This document shows, one piece after another, positions 1 to 8,114 of a stretch of DNA of 41,726 bases. The number at the start of each line of letters is the position of its first letter. The stretch's first letter is position 1. The translations under genes were made by a program, and so were the position numbers. The stretch lies in assembly GCF_028291725.1 (NCBI RefSeq), contig NZ_JAQGNT010000105.1, forward strand, positions 1 through 41,726. Reading direction: 5' to 3'. Under the pieces are notes generated by a model. It did not search any database, was not told the origin of the DNA, and saw nothing but the letters and a program-made list of their open reading frames with translations. The DNA is from Hydrocarboniphaga sp. (lineage in GTDB: Bacteria > Pseudomonadota > Gammaproteobacteria > Nevskiales > Nevskiaceae).

Positions 1-55
1 GGCCAAACGCGGATGGGGCGAGACGACAGCGCCGCGCCTTCCGCCCCCACCCCGG

Positions 56-79
56 CCCTCCCCCGCACGCGGGGGAGGG
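56..79. repeat. GC-rich hairpin of the CCCTCYCCCGC type
   Basis: Two 11-bp arms (56-66 and 69-79) are perfect reverse complements around a 2-nt loop. The arm differs by one base from CCCTCTCCCGC at 38703-38713, so this is a member of a dispersed hairpin family that also occurs in the three-hairpin element at 38613-38726. It may act as a transcript end for a gene left of the window, but it has no T-run. Confidence 0.6.
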
Positions 80-142
80 GGAGGTTCCTGGGTAGCCCCG
101 TGTTCCTTGCGGACCTGCTCACGGACCATGAACCCGACGAAG

Positions 143-215
143 GTAGGTCGGCAATCCTTTGCCGACGTGCTCAGGCGATCAGGGCGCACACGTCGGCAAA
201 GGATTGCCGACCTAC
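143..215. repeat. Nested REP-like inverted repeat
   Basis: Arms 143-169 and 189-215 are perfect 27-bp reverse complements separated by 19 bp. Each arm starts or ends with GTAGG/CCTAC and is itself a hairpin, with GTCGGCAA and TTGCCGAC around a TCCT loop. This doublet layout is that of REP/REPIN elements, which move in trans with a RAYT transposase. No RAYT gene is in the window. Confidence 0.75.
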
Positions 216-268
216 GTCGTTTGCGAGGCGAGGCTGGTTCATGGAGAGGGATGAGGGGTGTCCGCCTC

Positions 269-298
269 CATCGACATCGACATCGACATCGACATCGT
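269..298. repeat. Hexanucleotide tandem repeat (CATCGA)
   Basis: Five consecutive 6-bp units of CATCGA, the last with one change (CATCGT), followed by a short GTCAGC repeat. Not inside a gene that I can support. Confidence 0.8.
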
Positions 299-395
299 CA
301 GCGTCAGCGTGCTCAGTGGATTCGGTATGGCGCCGAGTATCGGCTGGCCGCCGCTGGCGCGGATCAGGTGCTCAAGCTGCGTACGCGTCATACAC

Positions 396-434
396 GCTCT
401 TCCGCTCTTCCGCTCTTCCGCTCTTCCGCTCTTC
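396..434. repeat. Octanucleotide tandem repeat (GCTCTTCC), 4.9 copies
   Basis: Four perfect copies of GCTCTTCC and a 7-nt partial copy in direct succession. An 8-bp unit is prone to slippage and would shift frame if transcribed and translated, but no gene is evident around it. Confidence 0.85.
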
Positions 435-717
435 AGCCGAGCGAATGCCCGACAGTGGCGATGTCTGGGGATGCATCAACTTTCCCCGGTGCCGGCCGTG
501 GTTCAATGGCCGGATTCCGGCTATCGCCGCTTGAGACTCGCACCGATCAGCCGGTCGAAGCCTGTTGGGTGACGACGCGCAACGACGCCTTCTTTGGCTG
601 TCGCGGCGTTATCTCCTTCAGCTTATTTTCCCGCCGACTGTCAACAATCGCTAAGAATTGAGCAGCTGCAGCCCTTTCGATCCCTAGGATTTCGGGCGAG
701 CCTTCCGGTCCATACGG

Positions 718-749
718 TTGTTGCATTACAACTATTGTATTTATACAAT
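718..749 (+). promoter_or_regulatory. Promoter and MarR-type operator before the efflux operon
   Basis: A possible -35 (TTGTTG at 718-723) and -10 (TATACA at 742-747) are 18 bp apart. An inverted repeat ATTGTA-N4-TACAAT (734-749) covers the -10 box, and a third ATTGTAT follows at 751-757. A MarR-family gene closes the operon, so this palindrome is probably its own operator. The -10 ends only 8 bp before the ATG at 756, which would give an almost leaderless mRNA and fits the missing Shine-Dalgarno sequence. Confidence 0.55.
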
Positions 750-755
750 GATTGT

Positions 756-2240
756 ATGAATGCAAATATCAACGTATCGCCCGCCGGTCCACGGCCGGTG
801 CGGCCGAACCTGGTGTTGGCGATCTGCTGCCTCAGCCTGCTGATGGTTTCCATGGATGCCACCATCGTCAATGTCGCCCTGCCCGCAATCCGGCGCGATC
901 TCGACGCATCGATCTCGGGATTGCAGTGGGTGATCGACGCCTACACCATGGTCGTCGCAAGCCTGCTGATGTTCGCGGGCTCCATGGCCGATCGCTTCGG
1001 GCGGCGGCGCGTCTTCCAGGCCGGCATGAGCCTGTTCATGCTCGGCTCCTTGCTGTGCAGCCTGGCTGCCGATATTCACTGGCTCGTCGCTTGCCGAGTG
1101 CTGCAAGCGCTTGGCGCCACGATGCTCAATCCGGTTGCGATGTCGATCATCGTCAACACCTTCACCGAGCCGAAAGCGCGAGCGCGGGCGATCGGTTTCT
1201 GGGGCGCCGTGGCCGGCATCTCCATGGCACTGGGTCCGCCGGTCGGGGGCGCTCTGACACAGGGCATTGGCTGGCGGTCGATCTTCTGGATCAACTTGCC
1301 GATCGGTATCGCCGCCATCGCGCTGGCCGCTCTTTACATCCCCGAATCGAAGGCGCCGCGTGCACGGCGTATCGACCCGGTGGGCCAGCTGCTCGTCTTT
1401 ACCGCGCTGGCGTCCTTGATCTGCGCGGTGATCGAAGGCCCGCGGATGCACTGGGCTTCGGCGACGATCATCGGCCTGTTCGCGACATCCTTGGCAGCGG
1501 TGATCGCGATCATCGTCTACGAGCCGCGCCGCAGCGATCCGTTGCTGGATCTGCGCTTCTTTCGTAGCGTGCCTTTCAGCAGTGCCGCCCTCATCGCGGT
1601 CTGCAGCTTTGCGGCTTTCGGGGGATTTCTGTTTCTGAATGCCTTGTATCTGCAGGAGGTCCGCGGATTGTCGTCGTTCCGCACGGGCCTCTACACCTTG
1701 CCCTTGGCCCTGGCGACCATCGTCTGCTCGCCACTGTCCGGGCGGCTGGTGGGCACTCACGGTACCCGGCCGTCCCTGTTGATCGCAGGCGGGGCCATGG
1801 GGCTTAGCGCATTGATACTGACGCATCTCAGCGCCGACTCGGATCTCGGCACCCTGATGCTGGCCTACGTCCTCTTCGGCATCGGATTTGGATCGGTCAA
1901 TGCTCCGATCACCAATACCGCCGTTTCCGGCATGCCGAAAGCGCAGGCGGGTCTTGCAGCGGCGGTCGCGTCTACCAGCCGGCAGGTGGGCGCGTCATTG
2001 GGCGTGGCGCTCGCCGGCACCATCGTCGGGGCGCAGGCCGCCGTTGGCGCCAGTTTTACCGACGCGACGCATGCATTCTGGTGGTGCCTGTTGGGCGCCG
2101 GCTCAATGGTTTTTGTGCTGGGCCTGCTTTCCAGCAGTGGCTGGGCACGCGCGACCGCTCGGCGTGCGGCACTTCTTCTCGAAGATGCTTCCCCGGCGGA
2201 AGCCGGCAAGCAGTCGCCGGTCGTGAGTGTCGCCAAATGA
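756..2240 (+). CDS. MFS drug efflux transporter, DHA2 (EmrB/QacA) family
   Basis: Predicted 494-residue inner-membrane protein that would export toxic compounds using the proton gradient. Visible family signatures are MDATIVNVALP in the first helix (residues 33-43), motif A GSMADRFGRRR between helices 2 and 3 (75-85) and the antiporter motif region GAVAGISMALGPPVGG in helix 5. Length and hydrophobic pattern fit the 14-helix DHA2 class. The ATG at 756 is chosen because the first helix follows normally and the putative promoter lies directly upstream; a longer open frame reaches back to 594 but would begin upstream of that promoter and adds unconserved sequence. The stop overlaps the start of the MarR gene (ATGA), so the two are translationally coupled. 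The substrate is not predictable. Confidence 0.9.
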   Translation: MNANINVSPAGPRPVRPNLVLAICCLSLLMVSMDATIVNVALPAIRRDLDASISGLQWVIDAYTMVVASLLMFAGSMADRFGRRRVFQAGMSLFMLGSLLCSLAADIHWLVACRVLQALGATMLNPVAMSIIVNTFTEPKARARAIGFWGAVAGISMALGPPVGGALTQGIGWRSIFWINLPIGIAAIALAALYIPESKAPRARRIDPVGQLLVFTALASLICAVIEGPRMHWASATIIGLFATSLAAVIAIIVYEPRRSDPLLDLRFFRSVPFSSAALIAVCSFAAFGGFLFLNALYLQEVRGLSSFRTGLYTLPLALATIVCSPLSGRLVGTHGTRPSLLIAGGAMGLSALILTHLSADSDLGTLMLAYVLFGIGFGSVNAPITNTAVSGMPKAQAGLAAAVASTSRQVGASLGVALAGTIVGAQAAVGASFTDATHAFWWCLLGAGSMVFVLGLLSSSGWARATARRAALLLEDASPAEAGKQSPVVSVAK

Positions 2241-2677
2241 AAGGGCGCAGCAAGGCAGGCACTGAAGCCGATCGTATCTGGCAAATGCTGGTGGCCCTGG
2301 TCATGGACAGCCGTGGCGACTGGCGGCGCAAGGTCAGCGAAGTCACCGGCATGCCGTTCAGTCGCTGGCGGGCACTCAAGCGGCTGGTCGACGCCCCGTT
2401 GAGCTTGCGCGAACTTGCCGAGCTGATGAACACCGATGCACCCGCCACCACCGTCGCTGTGAATGATCTGGAGCAGCGGGGATTGGTCGAGCGCCGTCCG
2501 CACCCCGATAACGCGCGGGCCAAGCTGGTCTCGATCACCGCGGCCGGAAGGCGCGTCATGGACAGCACGCGCAGCATTGCCGACCACGCACCGTCTGCTC
2601 TTTCGGAATTGCGTGCTGCGGACCTTGTGGCGCTAGCTCGGATTCTGAAGACGATCAGTGCGCATGTTGAAAAATAG
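2237..2677 (+). CDS. MarR-family transcriptional regulator
   Basis: A 146-residue winged-helix protein overlapping the transporter stop by 4 bp. The central part (about residues 54-100) has the MarR recognition helix and wing: LSLRELAELMNTDAPATTVAVNDLE is followed by RGLVERRPHPDNARAKLVSIT, with the usual basic wing (RRPHPDNAR). MarR proteins repress efflux operons and let go on ligand binding, so autoregulation at the palindrome 734-749 is the likely mode. Start ATG at 2237 is fixed by the coupling to the upstream gene. Ligand unknown. Confidence 0.88.
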   Translation: MKGRSKAGTEADRIWQMLVALVMDSRGDWRRKVSEVTGMPFSRWRALKRLVDAPLSLRELAELMNTDAPATTVAVNDLEQRGLVERRPHPDNARAKLVSITAAGRRVMDSTRSIADHAPSALSELRAADLVALARILKTISAHVEK

Positions 2678-2818
2678 GGCGTTCGATCAGATCTGCTGCG
2701 GTCAATGACTCGCCCGATTTAGTCCCCATCAGTAAACGCACTGCTTGATTCTGGTCACCTGTTGAATCAGCACGCTGATCAGTCGAGCTGGAGTGGTTGG
2801 CCCGCGCGCCGAATGTTG

Positions 2819-2850
2819 CTACGATGTAGTTACTGTAGAGGTAGGAGAAG
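2819..2850 (+). promoter_or_regulatory. Control region of the Phd/PIN toxin-antitoxin operon
   Basis: A small inverted repeat CTAC-GAT-GTAG (2819-2829) is followed by TTACTGTAGAGG and a strong Shine-Dalgarno stretch GTAGGAGAAG (2841-2850), 4 bp before the antitoxin ATG. Antitoxins of this family usually bind such palindromes over their own promoter. The promoter boxes themselves are not clear. Confidence 0.35.
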
Positions 2851-2854
2851 CCAG

Positions 2855-3106
2855 ATGCGCGCAATTTCTGCACGCGAATTCAACCAGGACACCGCCGGCG
2901 CTAAACGCGACGCGCTGGCCGAGCCGGTGTTCATCCTCGATCGCGGCCAGCCGTCCCATGTGCTGATGTCGATTACGCACTACAAGGCGCTGCTGGGCAG
3001 CAACGCAAATATCGTCGATCTGCTCGGCATGCCCGGAATCGAAGACCTGCCGTTCGATCTGCCGCCGAAAAGTCGGGAGCTGTCGCGTCCGGCCGAGTTC
3101 GATTAA
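2855..3106 (+). CDS. Phd/YefM-family antitoxin
   Basis: An 83-residue protein starting MRAISAREFNQDTAGAKRDA and continuing with a FILDRGQPSHVLMSITHY stretch, the typical Phd/YefM N-terminal DNA-binding fold (residues 1-50). The C-terminal tail is short and acidic and would wrap the toxin. A strong Shine-Dalgarno sequence precedes the ATG at 2855. The stop codon directly abuts the GTG of the PIN toxin gene (0 bp between). Role: neutralises the toxin and represses the operon. Confidence 0.88.
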   Translation: MRAISAREFNQDTAGAKRDALAEPVFILDRGQPSHVLMSITHYKALLGSNANIVDLLGMPGIEDLPFDLPPKSRELSRPAEFD

Positions 3107-3529
3107 GTGTTCCTGCTCGACACCAACGTCGTCTCAGAATTGCGCAAAGCCCGATCCGGGCGCGCCGATCCGAATGTCGCGGCCTGGGCTCGGTCGGTGC
3201 CGTCGTCCGCTCTCTACCTATCGGTCGTTACCGTCATGGAACTGGAGCACGGCATTCAGGGTGTCAAAGGTCGCGATCCGAACCAGTTCGCTGCGCTGCG
3301 CACCTGGATGGACGATTTCGTCCTGTCGGCATTCGCGGGTCGAATTCTCGATTTCGACCTGCCTGCCGCGATCCGTTACGCCGGCTTGAGTCGGCCGCAG
3401 ACCAGGCCGTTGCGCGATTCCATGATTGCGTCAACGGCCCTGCATCACGGCATGAGGGTCGTCACCCGAGATGAAAGTGACTTCAAAGGGATGGTATCGG
3501 TGCTAAACCCTTGGTTGCCCGCGCCTTGA
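3107..3529 (+). CDS. PIN-domain toxin (VapC/FitB type ribonuclease)
   Basis: A 140-residue PIN-domain protein, expected to be a Mg-dependent RNase toxin. The acidic active-site residues are all visible: D5 in FLLDTN, E45 in VMELEHGI, D104 in LRDSMIAS, and D122/D125 in TRDESDF. Length is typical. Translation starts at a GTG immediately after the antitoxin stop, so toxin synthesis depends on antitoxin translation. The set looks intact and probably functional. The RNA target (tRNA, rRNA) cannot be told from sequence. Confidence 0.9.
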   Translation: MFLLDTNVVSELRKARSGRADPNVAAWARSVPSSALYLSVVTVMELEHGIQGVKGRDPNQFAALRTWMDDFVLSAFAGRILDFDLPAAIRYAGLSRPQTRPLRDSMIASTALHHGMRVVTRDESDFKGMVSVLNPWLPAP

Positions 3530-3536
3530 GCCTTCG

Positions 3537-3731
3537 ATGAGGCAGAAGCTAAAACAGATCGTCGAGGAGGCATCGAAAATATTCGGCACTCGAGACGCGG
3601 CGGACGCTGGCTCCCTAACGAGCAGCAAGCCCTGGGTTTTCGGCGCCGGATTGACGTGATGAGCGACGATTCCGGGGACAGCGCAGGTCAAAGAACTCCT
3701 GGGCCGCATCCGGCACGGCGTATTCACTTGA
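3537..3731 (+). pseudogene. Remnant of a DUF2384 (ParS/Xre/MbcA-type) antitoxin
   Basis: One reading frame from ATG 3537 to TGA 3729-3731 resembles the C-terminal toxin-binding half of DUF2384 antitoxins: an ASKIFGTRDAAD segment, then SKPWVFGAGLT, then VKELLGRIRHGVFT, which matches the family ending (LLGRI.HGVF). It is broken by two adjacent in-frame TGA codons (3657-3659 and 3660-3662) where the family normally has a P-x-x-L-type continuation. The N-terminal HTH half is absent and no RES-type toxin gene follows. It starts 8 bp after the PIN toxin stop. Family assignment is from memory of the motif; a profile search would settle it. Confidence 0.6.
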
Positions 3732-3876
3732 TATTCCTCTCGATGGGATTCCGGTATGCGGTGTCTCAGCAGTGAAGTATGAGAAGCCCTTTTTGATGCA
3801 GGTGGCCTTGAAGAGGGACAAGGTCGAAAGCTAAGGCCGAAGGCGGCCGGGGTTCCCCCAACGTATAGACTGAGAA

Positions 3877-4632
3877 ATGCTCCGAGTCCGATATTTCGGT
3901 GATCTGCATCTCGAATTTACTGAGATGAAGCCAGGGACCTTGCCGTCAGTCGGCGAGGACCTCGTCGTTCTGGCAGGCGACATCGCGACTGGAGTCGCCG
4001 GGATCCAATGGGCCAAGCGGGCAATCAAGGGACGCCCGGTCGTTTACGTGCTGGGCAACCATGAGTTCTACGGCCAAGACTTCGATGATCTGATCGTCGA
4101 GGCGCGGGCCATGTGCGCTGGAACACATGTCCATTTTCTAGAGAACGGCCTCGTGGACTTGGCCGGGTACAGGATTCTCGGATGCACCTTGTGGACCGAC
4201 TTCCAACTGCTGGGTGCGGACGTGGCCGGTGACGCAGCTGCATACGCCTCCGTGACCATGGCGGACTACTCTGCCATTCGTCGAACAGGTCGACGACTGA
4301 GTGTTCGCGACACGGTCGCGCGCTGCCATGAAAGTCGGGCATGGCTGAGCAAGCAGATCACCGCGTCAACGCAGCCCTTACTGGTCATTACTCACCATGC
4401 GCCGAGTTTTTGCACAATGAACCCGATGTTCGAAGGCCAGATCAGCAACGCGGCGTTTCATAATGGTTTTGACGATCTGATCCGACCGCCCGTCCGTGCC
4501 TGGATCCATGGGCACAACCACTACTCGATCTCGCAACGGGTCAATGAGATTCCGGTTGTCACCAACCAGCGCGGCTATCCCAACGAGGACGTCGGCGAGT
4601 TCCGGTGGGACCAAATGATCGACCTCGTCTAG
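3877..4632 (+). CDS. Calcineurin-like metallophosphoesterase
   Basis: A 251-residue cytoplasmic protein with every metal-binding block of the calcineurin-like phosphoesterase fold: GDLHLEF (D9, H11), GDIA (D35), GNHEF (N61, H62), THHAP (H173/H174) and GHNH (H213, H215). It would bind two metal ions and hydrolyse a phosphomonoester or diester; the substrate is not evident. No signal peptide. The Shine-Dalgarno sequence is weak. It stands alone between the toxin-antitoxin remnant and the convergent response regulator, so context says nothing on function. Confidence 0.85.
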   Translation: MLRVRYFGDLHLEFTEMKPGTLPSVGEDLVVLAGDIATGVAGIQWAKRAIKGRPVVYVLGNHEFYGQDFDDLIVEARAMCAGTHVHFLENGLVDLAGYRILGCTLWTDFQLLGADVAGDAAAYASVTMADYSAIRRTGRRLSVRDTVARCHESRAWLSKQITASTQPLLVITHHAPSFCTMNPMFEGQISNAAFHNGFDDLIRPPVRAWIHGHNHYSISQRVNEIPVVTNQRGYPNEDVGEFRWDQMIDLV

Positions 4633-4747
4633 GGCCTTCGCTTGGCTGCGCCGAGTTGGGAGCTAGCCCTGCTTCCGCAGCGATCGACTGGCGATCGCAC
4701 GCGTAAACATCGACAGGATTGGAGAATGCAGCCTATAAAAGCGATCT

Positions 4748-6112
4748 TCAGGGTCGGAGGCCCAGGCGATCCAGTTTCTTCAGCAGCCCTACACGGGAAA
4801 TGCCCAGGATTCTCGCCGATTCGGAGCGGTTGTTCCCGGTCTGAACTAGCGCGGCTGTAATCATCTGAACCTCCAGTGCAGCAATGGCTTCGTCCAGGCC
4901 ACGGCGCAGTGCAACGCCGTTGGCTGGTGCCGCGGTGCCCTGGGCGAAGCTGAGTTCTTCAATCCCGACAGAGGTCTCTATGCCCGCAGAGCTTGGCGCG
5001 AGCGCTGCTGTGCACTCGATCAGCGACTGCAGTTCGCGCACGTTACCGGGCCAGGGTTGTTCAGCTAGCCACGCGGCTGCCTCTGGCAGCAGGTGAACGC
5101 GTCGCTTGCCTAGTGCGCGCTTGAGAAATAGCGCGGCAAGCAACGGCACATCTTCACGCCGCTCGGCGAGCGCAGGCGTTCTCAGCACCATGCCTTTCAA
5201 GCGATAGAACAGGTCTTCGCGAAAGCTTCCTTCTGACACCATCGCTTGCAGATCGCGATGTGTAGCTGCGATCACTCTGACGTCGGAGCGCCGCAGTTCG
5301 CGACCACCCACCGGCATGTACGTGCCCTCCTGCAGGAACCGCAGCAGCTTGACCTGCATCGGCGTCGGCATTTCGCCGACCTCGTCCAGAAACAGGGTTC
5401 CGCCATTGGCCGAGTCGATCAGTCCGGGCTGATCGCGATACGCACCAGTGAAGCTGCCCTTCAAGTGTCCGAACAGCTCGCTTTCGAGCAAGTCCGCCGG
5501 CACAGCGCCGCAGTGCACCGAGACGATGGGCCCGGCGGGCTTCAGGCCATTGCGATGCAGCGCCCGCGCGACGAGTTCCTTGCCGGTGCCGGTCGGCCCC
5601 TGGATGACGACACTGAGCTGCGTCGGCGCGATGCGGCGGATCAGGTCGCGCAACTGCCGGATCGGTGCAGAGTGGCCAACGATGCCCAGATCGTCATCGC
5701 CCGCCCGTGTCTTGAGTGCTTGCAGCTCTTGCTCCAGCTTGGCTTTCTGCATCGCACGGCCGACGATCATGCGAAGTAGCTCGGGATCGACGGGTTTGGC
5801 GATGAAGTCCCAGGCACCGCGTTCGGTCGCTTTCAACGCGAGCTCGTGATCGGCGTGGCCGGTGATCACGATCACGGGGACGGATGAAAAGCCGCGTATC
5901 AGTTCCAGCCCCGCATCGGTCGTCATGCTCGGCGGTATCGCAAGGTCGAGCAAGACGACGTCGGGTTTGAGCTCGCGGAAGCGCTCCGCTGCGCTGGGCG
6001 CATCGCCGGCGATCGATACGCGGTGTCCGAGTCCGGCCAGCCAGGCCCCGCCGAGCCGCTGAAAGGCGGGCTCATCGTCGATCAGCAGGATGTGGCCCGG
6101 AGGGTTGTTCAT
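4748..6112 (-). CDS. NtrC-family sigma-54-dependent response regulator
   Basis: A 454-residue protein with three domains. The receiver (1-125) has acidic residues D12/D13, phospho-acceptor D56 and K106. The AAA+ sigma-54 interaction domain (about 145-375) has Walker A GPTGTGKE (172-179), a GSFTGA loop (219-224, one change from GAFTGA) and Walker B TLFLDEVGE (239-247). A Fis-type HTH is at the C-terminus (NNRSESARILGISRVGLLKKL). It overlaps the upstream kinase gene by 4 bp, so the two form a two-component pair. It resembles PrsR-like and other NtrC regulators; no PEP-CTERM/exosortase gene is present here. The divergent operon at 8115 is the obvious target. Confidence 0.92.
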   Translation of the reverse strand: MNNPPGHILLIDDEPAFQRLGGAWLAGLGHRVSIAGDAPSAAERFRELKPDVVLLDLAIPPSMTTDAGLELIRGFSSVPVIVITGHADHELALKATERGAWDFIAKPVDPELLRMIVGRAMQKAKLEQELQALKTRAGDDDLGIVGHSAPIRQLRDLIRRIAPTQLSVVIQGPTGTGKELVARALHRNGLKPAGPIVSVHCGAVPADLLESELFGHLKGSFTGAYRDQPGLIDSANGGTLFLDEVGEMPTPMQVKLLRFLQEGTYMPVGGRELRRSDVRVIAATHRDLQAMVSEGSFREDLFYRLKGMVLRTPALAERREDVPLLAALFLKRALGKRRVHLLPEAAAWLAEQPWPGNVRELQSLIECTAALAPSSAGIETSVGIEELSFAQGTAAPANGVALRRGLDEAIAALEVQMITAALVQTGNNRSESARILGISRVGLLKKLDRLGLRP

Positions 6113-7941
6113 GGCGAAAGCCTCGCGGGCGCTGGAAAGCTGAGGACGAATGAGGTTGCCCAGCCGGACCGCTCCGCCAGACGCACCGATCCGCCGTGCG
6201 CCTCCATGATCTTCGCGACGATGGCAAGGCCGAGGCCGGTGCCTTCGGGGCTCCGTGAGACAAACGGCTGGAACAGGGTTTCGCGAATTTCCGCAGCAAC
6301 CCCGTTGCCGTTGTCGCAGACGGCAAGCTCGATGACGCCATCTTCGCGGCGACGCGCATCAATTGCGATCGCGCCCTGCGCCGCAGCAGTGGCCGAGCGC
6401 GCGTTGTCGAAGAGATTGATCAGCGCCTGTCTCAGGCGACGCGGATCGCCGTCGATCTGCAATTCTGCGTCGATTCGATCGTCGATGGCGATTTCCGGAT
6501 AGCGCGCCGCACAGGTGCGAACGAAATCGGCCAGCGCCAGCGGCTGTGTTTCGATCTGCCAGCTCTTGGCGTAGTCCAGCAGATCGGTCGCCAGTTGCGA
6601 GATGCGCGCAGTCTGCGTGGCGATCTCCTGGCGCACTTCAGGCGGCGCCCCGGTCGCCGCCATGGCGATGATGTTGAGCGGATTGCGGATGTCGTGGGCC
6701 ACTGTCGCGGCGAGCGCGCCAAGTTCAGCGAGGCGCTGCTGCTTCTGATGTTCGCGCTCGCGCAGTGCGAGCATCATTGCCGTCTCCAATCGCTGCGCCG
6801 CATCCGCGAGCGCGGCGCCGAACAATTGTGCGACATAGCGCGGTCCAGGCGGCGCTGCGTCCCAGCCGATCAGTTCAGTTCGCCACCGGCCATGCTCGAC
6901 CGAGCAGCGTAGTGTCGGCTTCGTATCTCTGGCGGCTGAGTCGCCGACGATCACGTCAATGCCAATGCGCAACTGCATCGAGATTTCGCTCGCTGCTTCC
7001 ACGGCAAGCTCCTGCTGACTCTCCGGCACCGCCAGTGTCCGGCGCCACCGCTCCACATCGTTTTCGCGCAGATGCGATCCGGGATACACCAGCCGCGTCG
7101 CCAGCCTTCGGAACGGATCGAGCAGCAGGCCGCTCGCGAGCAGCGTCGTCACGGCAACCGCCCATAACTTCCAGCCCGACAATGGCTGGCCGAAAGGCAG
7201 CGGCAGGGCCGCGAGCCCGATGACCGCGGCCGAGCCCAGGCCGACGACCAACGCCCAGGCCAGGCCCCGGCGCGCCCAGGCGTTCACGATCATCAGCTCG
7301 TAGCGCAGGATTCCGTAGACCAGGATCAGCGGGTACAGCGGCAGCAGTAGCAAGGGAAACGGATACAGGTCGATTCCCATCGGGGCAAAGGCATAACCGC
7401 TCATGGACAGCGCGCCCCAGCCGCTGGCCAGGCACATGGCGACAAGCTGCCCGCGCGGCGGGCCGATGCGTCGCCACCAGGCACGCGCCATCACCAAGTG
7501 GCCGGCGATCGCGAGCCCAGCCCAGGCGATGCCGACGATCCAGCCCATTACGCCCGGGATAAAGAAGCGTTCGAAACCCTGCCAGGGCTCGTAGCGACCG
7601 GGCGGAAATGCGATGGACGCGAAGGCCAGAGCGCCCGCGATTCCGTAGATGCAGCGAAGCAGCCAAGCCGGTCGCCGGTTGCCACAGAGCACGAGTACGA
7701 AGTGCAGAAACACGGCCGAAGTCAGCGCCGAAAGGCCGACCATCGTCGACGCTAAGCGGCTCACGCCGTCGCCCAGCCAGGTCGGCAGCTCGCAGGTCAG
7801 TACCCAGACTGCGACGCCGCACAGAAACGTCACCAGCAGGCCCAGACCCGGCACCCCCCGCACACGCAGCAGCAGTACGGCGAGCGCCACGCTCTCGGCC
7901 ATGGCCAAGCTGAGGGCGATGTGGACGAGGCTGGGTTGCAT
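6109..7941 (-). CDS. Membrane sensor histidine kinase
   Basis: A 610-residue kinase. The N-terminal 280 residues contain about eight hydrophobic segments, like 7TM-type sensor modules, with no periplasmic sensor domain. A GAF-like linker may lie at 290-395. The catalytic core has the H box with H416 (VAHDIRNP), N box with N513 (INLFDNA), G1 box DNGNG (543-547), F box region LFQPFVSR and G2 box GTGLGLAI. It phosphorylates the regulator encoded directly downstream (4-bp overlap). A membrane-embedded sensor fits detection of a membrane or lipid-state signal, but that is inference. Confidence 0.9.
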   Translation of the reverse strand: MQPSLVHIALSLAMAESVALAVLLLRVRGVPGLGLLVTFLCGVAVWVLTCELPTWLGDGVSRLASTMVGLSALTSAVFLHFVLVLCGNRRPAWLLRCIYGIAGALAFASIAFPPGRYEPWQGFERFFIPGVMGWIVGIAWAGLAIAGHLVMARAWWRRIGPPRGQLVAMCLASGWGALSMSGYAFAPMGIDLYPFPLLLLPLYPLILVYGILRYELMIVNAWARRGLAWALVVGLGSAAVIGLAALPLPFGQPLSGWKLWAVAVTTLLASGLLLDPFRRLATRLVYPGSHLRENDVERWRRTLAVPESQQELAVEAASEISMQLRIGIDVIVGDSAARDTKPTLRCSVEHGRWRTELIGWDAAPPGPRYVAQLFGAALADAAQRLETAMMLALREREHQKQQRLAELGALAATVAHDIRNPLNIIAMAATGAPPEVRQEIATQTARISQLATDLLDYAKSWQIETQPLALADFVRTCAARYPEIAIDDRIDAELQIDGDPRRLRQALINLFDNARSATAAAQGAIAIDARRREDGVIELAVCDNGNGVAAEIRETLFQPFVSRSPEGTGLGLAIVAKIMEAHGGSVRLAERSGWATSFVLSFPAPARLSP

Positions 7942-8063
7942 TGCTGGAAAATATCAACTTTGTTTACAGGCCGACAAGGCAGATCGACTACTTGGGATAC
8001 ATGCTAGCTAGTCGATGAGAATTTATTACAAGCAATATCAGTTAATTGGAGGGATATGGGGTC

Positions 8064-8078
8064 CGGCACGCCAATTGA
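8064..8078 (+). promoter_or_regulatory. Near-consensus sigma-54 promoter before the DUF4166 operon
   Basis: The sequence CGGCACG-CCAA-TTGA has the -24 GG (8065-8066) and the right 10-bp spacing to the -12 G (8077), but A replaces the C of the -12 GC. It points to the operon at 8115 and would start RNA near 8090. It lies in the divergent region upstream of the kinase/NtrC pair, which supports regulation of this operon by that pair. Confidence 0.45.
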
Positions 8079-8114
8079 GACCAAAGAGCTGTCTCCCCCG
8101 AAAGAAGCTCACAC

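Larger units (their letters stand above)
1..733. other. Repeat-rich intergenic region without a convincing gene
   Basis: I see no supportable coding region here. The open frames in this stretch run through simple repeats and have no recognisable domain, so I treat them as chance. The stretch holds a GC hairpin (56-79), a nested inverted repeat (143-215), a 6-bp tandem repeat (269-298) and an 8-bp tandem repeat (396-434), listed separately. The remainder up to the promoter of the efflux gene shows nothing further that I recognise. Confidence 0.6.

Noticed and set aside
269-434. CRISPR-like array suggested by repeats.
   Set aside because: The units are 6 and 8 bp tandem repeats with no spacers, and no cas gene is present.
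741-1826. A 361-residue minus-strand open frame across the MFS gene.
   Set aside because: Gln/Arg/His-rich mirror translation of the transporter gene without any motif.
3732-3834. A frame ending VKYEKPFLMQVALKRDKVES downstream of the DUF2384 remnant, perhaps a toxin fragment.
   Set aside because: No start codon in a sensible place and no motif of a RES or other toxin; too short to assign.
4748-7941. Assignment of the kinase/regulator pair as PrsK/PrsR of a PEP-CTERM/exosortase system.
   Set aside because: Domain layout is compatible, but no exosortase, PEP-CTERM or polysaccharide gene is in the window, so only the general call is made.
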